From NCBI GenBank assembly GCA_016719015.1, contig JADKAZ010000005.1, positions 124,001 through 188,000 on the forward strand: a stretch of DNA of 64,000 nucleotides, in the 5' to 3' direction. The notes under the pieces were generated by a model. The model did no database searches and had not been told where the DNA came from. It saw only the letters and a list, made by a program, of their open reading frames with translations. Positions 58,360 to 64,000 of the stretch are shown piece by piece (the first letter of the stretch is position 1; every line of letters starts with the position of its first letter). This DNA is from Chitinophagaceae bacterium (GTDB taxonomy: Bacteria; Bacteroidota; Bacteroidia; Chitinophagales; Chitinophagaceae). Made by a program: the position numbers and the translations under genes.

Positions 58360-59391
58360 TTAATAAGACCACAAATCCTGCTCGAAATTGAAGATTTTCT
58401 CTTTGATATTGTCACCTTCCAGCAACCTTAAAATAGGGTCATTAATATAGTTTCTTATCATCTTGTTGGAGGCGTTATCAATGGTTGATTTTACGATATA
58501 ACTGCTAAACATGCGGCTTTCAAAAAGTTCTTCCCATGTCATCCTGCTTTGTCCCATATTTTTAGGGTTATAGACCTCCGCTTTTGCAAGGGTTGGTCTG
58601 AGATCAGGATAATAAACCCAGAATAAAGAAGAAGTACCCCTTTCTTTAGTCGTATTTGGGAAGTATTCGGTCTTAAGCAGGCCAATTCCAAGGATGCGTA
58701 CAAACATTCTGCTTGATTCTCTGTCGAAAACCCACTCTTCTTTCAAACGAATTTTTGTTACCAACTTTGCATCGAAACTTGTTCTGGAAACACTTATACC
58801 AATTACTTTATCAATCTGCTTTGTATCATACACATAGTTGCTATCTAATTTTCCCGCAGTTAATTGCTGTACATCTGCAATAGCTAAAGGTGTTGTAAAC
58901 CTGTCATCTGCAAAAGCTGTTATTTCACCGGTTTGAACCACTTTCATCAGCATATTTACAAACATCTGGCTTCCATTATCATCAACCGCTTCATACATAA
59001 AGGTCTTATTCATTTTCTCTCTCAAATCCAATTCTCTCCATACTTTTTCTGCATATAGTGCATCATCCCACCGGAGGTGCTCATATGGTAATGGGCTACG
59101 CTGAGTTAGATTGCCTTTGTCAAAAGCATTATCATTTCTCAATGACTTTTTAGGAGACATATCAGAACCAATGGTATCATACGTTACCGGCAGATTAGCT
59201 AATACATCATATCCAACTGGTGGTTGGGTATTATTATTATTACCCTGCTGCGGAATAGTATCAGACGGGTTACTCGTCGGCTGAGTGTTATTATTATTCC
59301 TTCTTCTGGGGGTACGCTGAGCACTGGCATCAGCAGCCAAAAGACCGGCAACAGCCACGAATAATCCGAATTTTAAGAAGTTATATTTCAT
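58360..59391 (-). CDS. gldN: Gliding motility/T9SS protein GldN
   Basis: GldN (PorN) is a periplasmic T9SS component that forms a ring with GldK. ~343 residues from the ATG at 59391 (signal MKYNFLKFGLFVAVAGLLAADASA). The low-complexity region RTPRRRNNNNTQP, then QQGNNNNTQPPV precedes the core: LPYEHLRWDDALYAEKVWRELDLREKMN, VDDNGSQMFVNMLMKVVQTGEI, IRLKEEWVFDRESSRMFVRI, IGLLKTEYFPNTTKERGTSSLFW and SRMTWEELFESRMFSSYIV, characteristic of GldN. Last gene of the operon, separated by 7 bp from gldM. Confidence 0.96.
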   Translation of the reverse strand: MKYNFLKFGLFVAVAGLLAADASAQRTPRRRNNNNTQPTSNPSDTIPQQGNNNNTQPPVGYDVLANLPVTYDTIGSDMSPKKSLRNDNAFDKGNLTQRSPLPYEHLRWDDALYAEKVWRELDLREKMNKTFMYEAVDDNGSQMFVNMLMKVVQTGEITAFADDRFTTPLAIADVQQLTAGKLDSNYVYDTKQIDKVIGISVSRTSFDAKLVTKIRLKEEWVFDRESSRMFVRILGIGLLKTEYFPNTTKERGTSSLFWVYYPDLRPTLAKAEVYNPKNMGQSRMTWEELFESRMFSSYIVKSTIDNASNKMIRNYINDPILRLLEGDNIKEKIFNFEQDLWSY

Positions 59392-59398
59392 ACACACC

Positions 59399-60931
59399 TT
59401 ATTTAATATAGTAAACGAGAGAAGGGGCCTTTGTAGTACGTCCGTCAGGACCTTTTACCCTGATATCATCAATTGTAACAACTCTTCCCCCCTGAACATA
59501 CTGATTCATAGCATTTCTCACGGCACCAGAAAAGCCGGCACCCTGGTTAGGAATTGAAACTATATCATCATCAGTATCACAAGTAAACGTAAAGCTTACT
59601 ACATCGTACTCCAATTCAAAAGGGAAATTCTTAATACCAGCTCCAACCCCACCCTGGGCTTTAAAGGCCCCGGCTGGATAATTTTCTCCGCTGGGCTTTC
59701 CTCCTACATAAGCCTGAGCTTCAGGTATCGTACGAACCCTGAACTGAGACTGTCCAGCTAATTTACCATCAACAGACACACTAATAAGTGTATTGTCATT
59801 GACAGTTCCAACCGTAGCAATATATTTACCCGGCCCGACTTTTTGCAGACTACCACCACCACTAATAGTAGCGTTAACTTTATCATCACCACCACCACTT
59901 GCAGCAATGGTAACAGGGTTTGGCACACCTATGTAAAGAACATTCATTTTATCAAGGGCTATGGAAGCATTAGCTGAACCTACTACATAATCCACTTTTA
60001 CTTCCCGTACATCTTCTTTTCCTGTTGTCTGGTTAAAGAAGCTGATTCTTACCGGGATGCTATGCGCCCCAACGCCACCAGCTTGCCCTTTGTATAAAGC
60101 ATAACCTTCTTCTCCAATAGCCACACTAGAACCGCCGATGCTTATTTGAGGAGCTGCTTGTTTACTAAAAGCACCAACACCAGCTTTAATTTCAATTTCC
60201 TGCCCCGGCATAAGGTAATTTGAATTTTGACCTACGATAGCTGTATAAGTGTCGAAAATTACTTTTACCTCACCCACTTTTGTATGACAATAGGTAACCA
60301 CTTTGTTTTCAGCAGTTTTAATGTCATTCTGAAATTTACTCAAGATGGTAAGACCCGCTACAGTGGGAACCATATTAAAATAAGCAATCTCCCAGTCTTT
60401 CATTTTACCATCACGGCCAGGAGGGTTACTTAAATCGACAAACGGTGTATTCTTAAATTCTATTCCTATGGAAGTATCTATCTTCAAAATGTCAGCTTGA
60501 TACTTTGATAATGCAGCGAACAATTTTTTTCCTTCCCCATCTTTCAACATCATTTTAGTTACAATGTCAAGATTATCTTCTTTAAATGATACGGATGGAT
60601 CCCCCGGTTTACCACCGGCAAGAGTCAATATTTTGGTTTTTAGTCCCTCAATATAATCGTATATAGTTTTAGAGGCTGTGGTGACAGCTGTTGCTTTTTC
60701 TAACCAGGGAATTGCCCTTTCTTTCGTCTGAGGATCAGTTGTTTTTTCCTGCAACGATTTCATAATCGTTTCAGTAGAAAGATTTACCTGTTTATTAGAA
60801 TTTTCTAAGCTGCGGTTAACGGTTTTGAAGGCATTAAGAATCTCAGATGATACGTTCAGGGCTAACAAGGCTGTTAGCACCAGATACATAATATTGATCA
60901 TCTTCTGCCGGGGCTCTTTAGGTAAAGACAT
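59399..60931 (-). CDS. gldM: T9SS motor protein GldM
   Basis: GldM (PorM), 510 residues, has one membrane helix in the motor and a long periplasmic dimer. N-terminus PRQKMINIMYLVLTALLALN (helix ~9-30, with the conserved Arg before it), then a helical domain (VNRSLENSNKQVNLSTETIM onward) and the beta-domain series D2-D4, with KVIFDTYTAIVGQNSNYLMPGQEIEIKAGVG, VDYVVGSANASIALDKMNVLYIGVPNPVTIAASG and the C-terminal FELEYDVVSFTFTCDTDDD. It transmits proton-driven motion from GldL to the GldKN ring. Located between gldL (71-bp gap) and gldN (7 bp). Confidence 0.97.
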   Translation of the reverse strand: MSLPKEPRQKMINIMYLVLTALLALNVSSEILNAFKTVNRSLENSNKQVNLSTETIMKSLQEKTTDPQTKERAIPWLEKATAVTTASKTIYDYIEGLKTKILTLAGGKPGDPSVSFKEDNLDIVTKMMLKDGEGKKLFAALSKYQADILKIDTSIGIEFKNTPFVDLSNPPGRDGKMKDWEIAYFNMVPTVAGLTILSKFQNDIKTAENKVVTYCHTKVGEVKVIFDTYTAIVGQNSNYLMPGQEIEIKAGVGAFSKQAAPQISIGGSSVAIGEEGYALYKGQAGGVGAHSIPVRISFFNQTTGKEDVREVKVDYVVGSANASIALDKMNVLYIGVPNPVTIAASGGGDDKVNATISGGGSLQKVGPGKYIATVGTVNDNTLISVSVDGKLAGQSQFRVRTIPEAQAYVGGKPSGENYPAGAFKAQGGVGAGIKNFPFELEYDVVSFTFTCDTDDDIVSIPNQGAGFSGAVRNAMNQYVQGGRVVTIDDIRVKGPDGRTTKAPSLVYYIK

Positions 60932-61002
60932 GAAGATTTGTGGTTTTTAATTTAGTAATAGTGACTTTTGAATCACGGATACAGATTTCTTTATCTTATG
61001 TT

Positions 61003-61776
61003 TTAGCTGCGGCCCTGCATTGCGGTTAACATATTGCCATAGATGCCATTCAAACGTCCCAGGTTTGTAGCGAGGGTTCCAATTTGATCCTGTACTTTCT
61101 TCGCATCTTCTGCACTGTTAAGCATTGAAGCAGAAGTTTCAGACAGTTTACCATAGAAGGCATTTAATGCTTTCAGGTGATTGTTACTCTCCTGCAATTC
61201 CAATTCATAAATAGTATTAAGAGAAGATAGGTTTTTGGTAAGTACCTGTATCTGGTCATGAAAATGCTTGGCTCCTTCAGTTGCCTGGTTGAAAGCACCT
61301 ACAGAACCAGCGGCATTAACATAAGCATCTTTTACTTTATCAAGATGGCCGGTAACTTCTCTGGTTTTAGCAGCAAAGTCACTGGTGGCAGATACTGTAT
61401 CAGTAATGCCATTTAAGCCAACTACGGTTGTATTTAGTTGTTTGAAGCCGTCACCGAGACGCTTCATGGTGTCAGGATTTATATCAGCTTCTGCAAGCAT
61501 TTTATCCATAGAACCTAATGCAGCCCTTGATTTTGCACCCGCCACAGAGAACTGCTCTTCATCATGCGTTGCATCTTTTATGGGCGGATAAACTGCGTAT
61601 AAAATACCATATAGGGTAAAGATAATTGCTTCTGTTGTCAGACCGATCCATAGCCACATGTCTGCATCGGCGGCATGGGTGATTTTTCTGAGGGCTCCCC
61701 AGATTACTAATGCTGCGCCAAAAGATACGCCTACGTCAACCCATTTACTTACTTTGGAAGGAATAGCTGCTGCCAT
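61003..61776 (-). CDS. gldL: T9SS motor protein GldL
   Basis: GldL (PorL), 257 residues, forms the proton-driven motor with GldM. It has two membrane helices: ~12-30 (WVDVGVSFGAALVIWGALRK) and ~40-62 (WLWIGLTTEAIIFTLYGILYAVYPP). The key proton-path acid is Glu49 in LTTEA, the same number as the reported key Glu in F. johnsoniae GldL. The rest is a long cytoplasmic helical tail (IKDATHDEEQFSVAGAKSRAALGSM, then coiled-coil-like heptads). Located between gldK and gldM; a hairpin lies in the 116-bp gap to gldK. Confidence 0.97.
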   Translation of the reverse strand: MAAAIPSKVSKWVDVGVSFGAALVIWGALRKITHAADADMWLWIGLTTEAIIFTLYGILYAVYPPIKDATHDEEQFSVAGAKSRAALGSMDKMLAEADINPDTMKRLGDGFKQLNTTVVGLNGITDTVSATSDFAAKTREVTGHLDKVKDAYVNAAGSVGAFNQATEGAKHFHDQIQVLTKNLSSLNTIYELELQESNNHLKALNAFYGKLSETSASMLNSAEDAKKVQDQIGTLATNLGRLNGIYGNMLTAMQGRS

Positions 61777-61826
61777 ACGTTGGATTTTTTAAGAGGTTTT
61801 AGATTGAAAATATTAGTGAGAAAGAA

Positions 61827-61858
61827 TGAGAGGACAGGGCTTGTTTTCCGTCCTCTCA
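61827..61858 (-). promoter_or_regulatory. Intercistronic hairpin between gldK and gldL
   Basis: A 9-bp perfect inverted repeat (TGAGAGGAC/GTCCTCTCA) with a 14-base loop. No T run follows in the direction of transcription, so it may act as a processing site or weak attenuator that sets gldK expression apart from gldLMN. Confidence 0.5.
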
Positions 61859-61892
61859 AAAAATTTATCAGATAGAATAGTTGAATATCATT

Positions 61893-63212
61893 TTATTTTT
61901 TGCCCCCTTTCATGGGTGCTGCAGGTAAATCAATCACACAACGAAAGCCAATATACGACTTGGTTGAATCCTGATACTCATAGGTACTGGTACCTGTTTG
62001 CAGATAGTAACCAACATCCTTCCAGCTTCCACCACGAATAATTTTACGTTTCATAAGTGGGGGATCGTCATCCTTAGCATTCCAGCGAACATCAGGGTTC
62101 ATATCATGCTGAAAGTTGTTACGGCCTTCATAATAGATGGAAGAAGTCCACTCTGCTACGTTACCAGCCATGCAATACAGACCATAATCATTAGGCCAGT
62201 AAGCATCGGCACGAACAGTGTAGAAACCACCATCTTCAGGATAGTTACCACGGCCTGGTTTGAAATTGGCCATTAAACATCCTTTTTTATTTCTAAGGTA
62301 ATAGTTACCCCATGGGAACATAGATTGTGAACGGCCTCCACGGGCTGCATACTCCCACTGTGCTTCAGTGGGAAGGCGGAAGTCTGATTCCTGTGTTCTT
62401 TTCTTTGAATCAAGGAAAGTATTAAGTAAATGTGTTCTCCACTCGCAGAAAGCGGTAGCCTGTTTCCAGTTTACACCAACAACAGGATAATTACCGAATG
62501 CTGGATGTGAAAAATATCTTTTCGTCATGGGCTCATTGTAAGAATAAGCAAAGTCACGAATCCATGCCAATGTATCGGGGGCTATTGGTGTATCTTTCTT
62601 AATAATAAATCTTGAACGGGGTTTACCTGCATTTTCTCTTTTTGCAGATTCTTTAAGGTCAAAAACTTCAGAATGATAAATCAATTTAGAAGCATCAATT
62701 TCTTTTTTACCGTTAATCCTGTCCTCAGGGGTAAGAATCAAATCAGTATTTCCAAGCTGTTCGATTGATTTGGGATCACTCCATTTGAAAGTTTTCATTT
62801 TTGCCTGGTCAACATATTCAACACCATCTGAACCGGCTTTTACAAAACCCATTTTGCGGGCAGCGACAGAGTCACGAACCCATGTTACAAACTGACGATA
62901 CTCGTTATTAGTAATTTCTGTTGCATCCATCCAGAATCCGCTGATAGAAACAGAACGGTTACGGGCACTAAATGCATATGCAGGATCCTCATCACTGGGA
63001 CCCATATGGAATGTACCTTGAGGAATGTACACCATGCCCGGAGGCTTAGGAAGTGTGTACTTGTTTCCCGGGGCAATACCATGGACCTGACCATCATTAG
63101 GCAGGCTTCCGCCTTTGCCTTTGCCGTCTTTTTTTCCCAGGATTCCGCAACTGGTTACCATCGACATGCAGGCAACTGCATAAATGGTGTAATAAAGGTT
63201 TCTCATTTTCAT
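61893..63212 (-). CDS. gldK: T9SS lipoprotein GldK
   Basis: GldK (PorK) is an outer-membrane-attached lipoprotein with a formylglycine-generating-enzyme/sulfatase-modifying fold. From the ATG at 63212 it has ~439 residues (an alternative ATG is at 63206; a GTG at 63224 adds four). Lipobox MVTSC near residue 22. Core: GMVYIPQGTFHMGPSDEDPAY, SISGFWMDATEITNNEYRQFV, YPVVGVNWKQATAFCEW, FRLPTEAQWEYAARGG, MAGNVAEWTSSIYYEGRNNF and FRCVIDLPAAP at the end. It forms the periplasmic ring with GldN. First gene of gldKLMN, preceded by a good TAnnTTTG promoter. Confidence 0.97.
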   Translation of the reverse strand: MKMRNLYYTIYAVACMSMVTSCGILGKKDGKGKGGSLPNDGQVHGIAPGNKYTLPKPPGMVYIPQGTFHMGPSDEDPAYAFSARNRSVSISGFWMDATEITNNEYRQFVTWVRDSVAARKMGFVKAGSDGVEYVDQAKMKTFKWSDPKSIEQLGNTDLILTPEDRINGKKEIDASKLIYHSEVFDLKESAKRENAGKPRSRFIIKKDTPIAPDTLAWIRDFAYSYNEPMTKRYFSHPAFGNYPVVGVNWKQATAFCEWRTHLLNTFLDSKKRTQESDFRLPTEAQWEYAARGGRSQSMFPWGNYYLRNKKGCLMANFKPGRGNYPEDGGFYTVRADAYWPNDYGLYCMAGNVAEWTSSIYYEGRNNFQHDMNPDVRWNAKDDDPPLMKRKIIRGGSWKDVGYYLQTGTSTYEYQDSTKSYIGFRCVIDLPAAPMKGGKK

Positions 63213-63239
63213 ACACTTAAACACTTAAAGGGTATTGGG

Positions 63240-63273
63240 CAAATATAATGTTTTGAACTCTTCTCTGACACAA
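63240..63273 (-). promoter_or_regulatory. Predicted promoter of the gldKLMN operon
   Basis: On the minus strand a TTG at 63271-63273 and an exact TATATTTG at 63240-63247 are separated by 23 bp, inside the 17-23 bp range reported for flavobacterial promoters. The predicted transcription start near 63233 leaves a ~20-base leader to the gldK ATG at 63212. Confidence 0.6.
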
Positions 63274-63368
63274 CGTTAAGATTTATTTTTTTTTAATCAA
63301 AGCGTATTTTTCAAGGTAAAATTTCTAACGGAGGTCAGGTCTGATTTATTGTATTAACTTAAAATTAA

Positions 63369-64000
63369 TTACTGTTTTTGAGGGCTGTTTATCAGCAACA
63401 TAAGCTCTTTTGCAGAAAATACGGGATTCTGGCAAGTGTAATTACGGCAGAGGTAAATTGCAGTAGTTTCCGCCACCGGTTTTTCCAACAAAGGAAACAC
63501 TGGGTTCGCAGTTTCTGAAGTCATTAATACCCGGTGAGGGATATATTGACCCAAAAGTTCGTTGTGAATCCCGGAAAAATCTTTACCAATCAGAGCAATT
63601 TCGTTGGTTCCGGCTATTATTTCCTGCAACAAGCAGGCCCAGTTTCCAAAAGATGTTGGATAACGGGTGATGGCTCTTGCTAACGAGGAGGTCATAGCAA
63701 GGCATCTTTGCTCCCAATCTCTTTTATCAAACAAAATAGAAAGCTGATGAAGATTATAAGCCATTACTGAGTTGCCGGAAGGGACTGCCCCATCATATAC
63801 TTCTTTTTTCCGCACAATAACATCAGTTTGCCCGTATGGGGTGTAAAAGAAAAACCCTGTATCTGGTTCACTGAAATTTTTGATAACAAATTCTGTAATT
63901 GACTTTGCATGAATAAGCCATTTAGTTTCAGTGGTAATTTCCTGTAGTTGAATCAATGCCTGGATCAGGAAAGCATAGTCATCTAAAAAAGCCGGGTATT
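63369..64000 (-). CDS. YyaL/DUF255 thioredoxin-domain protein, C-terminal part (partial)
   Basis: The C-terminal ~210 residues of a DUF255/YyaL (spermatogenesis-associated protein 20-like) protein; the gene continues beyond the right edge. In-frame codons run to the window end and encode YPAFLDDYAFLIQALIQLQ, typical of the (alpha/alpha)6-barrel part. Later marks are GAVPSGNSVMAYNLHQLS and the family's C-terminal CRNYTCQNPVFSAKEL with paired cysteines. The N-terminal thioredoxin domain is not visible here. Members are ~650-690 residues. The cellular role is poorly known. The 144-bp gap to gldK holds the gldK promoter. Confidence 0.93.
   Translation of the reverse strand, partial: YPAFLDDYAFLIQALIQLQEITTETKWLIHAKSITEFVIKNFSEPDTGFFFYTPYGQTDVIVRKKEVYDGAVPSGNSVMAYNLHQLSILFDKRDWEQRCLAMTSSLARAITRYPTSFGNWACLLQEIIAGTNEIALIGKDFSGIHNELLGQYIPHRVLMTSETANPVFPLLEKPVAETTAIYLCRNYTCQNPVFSAKELMLLINSPQKQ

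Noticed and set aside
1..64000. tRNA, rRNA, CRISPR array, prophage or insertion sequence
   Set aside because: I looked for clover-leaf ends, regularly spaced repeats, transposase or integrase motifs and phage structural genes and saw none. A tRNAscan or CRISPR search would be the decisive check.

Overview
The window is a stretch of chromosome from a member of the Bacteroidota, most likely the Chitinophagaceae or a close relative. The evidence is a complete gldK-gldL-gldM-gldN block (type IX secretion and gliding motor) plus gldB, a moxR-DUF58-batA set, DUF5686 and DUF4783 proteins, many short lipoproteins, an ECF sigma factor followed by a membrane/beta-barrel protein, and TAnnTTTG promoter boxes. 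Base composition looks moderately AT-rich. I found no tRNA, rRNA, CRISPR array, transposase, integrase or phage gene. It reads as ordinary core chromosome, with small intergenic repeats and one decayed patch of about 1 kb.

Layout. 1-11.5 kb is centred on pyruvate: the 3' end of pyruvate phosphate dikinase, a DUF1569 protein, a tandem tryptophanase-like and tyrosine phenol-lyase-like pair (both make pyruvate), and on the other strand a redox operon (GltD-like oxidoreductase, pyruvate:ferredoxin oxidoreductase, dihydroorotate-dehydrogenase-like flavoprotein, PNPOx-like protein). 11.5-16 kb holds glyS, a YihY membrane protein, a MazG-like pyrophosphohydrolase, a tiny secreted protein that is little more than a T9SS-type sorting domain, dtd and an ArfB-like peptide-release protein. 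16-26.5 kb holds a MauG-type dihaem peroxidase lipoprotein, a lipid-linked sugar flippase, an MBL-fold hydrolase and two large outer-membrane proteins. 26.7-31 kb is a glycerol operon (glpK-glpD-glpF) ending in an exported RidA-like protein. 31-38.5 kb holds an aminotransferase, a gamma-carbonic-anhydrase-like protein, small proteins, rsgA and the moxR-DUF58-batA operon.

38.7-47.8 kb holds a lipoprotein, nadE divergent from gldB, a fatty-acid desaturase, apaG, NADP-isocitrate dehydrogenase, the decayed patch, sui1/yciH, nadC and a DUF4783 protein. 48-53.4 kb holds gpmI, a haem-binding-domain protein, an unknown membrane protein, a TonB-dependent receptor and a PepSY membrane protein, which together look like metal or haem uptake. 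53.5-58.1 kb holds an ECF sigma factor, its probable fused anti-sigma/beta-barrel partner, a lipoprotein and uvrC. 58.3-63.3 kb is gldKLMN on the minus strand, followed by the 3' part of a YyaL/DUF255 thioredoxin-domain gene that runs off the window.

Common themes are very tight packing (seven convergent gene pairs whose stop codons lie within 12 bp or overlap), short leaders, and start or end extensions of open frames that are really intergenic repeats. The most interesting items are the envelope-spanning sigma-partner protein at 54.2 kb, the stand-alone sorting-domain protein at 14.6 kb, the four-gene PFOR redox operon, the specificity-divergent TnaA/TPL tandem with a possible Trp-containing leader peptide, and the exported RidA-like protein without the usual catalytic arginine.
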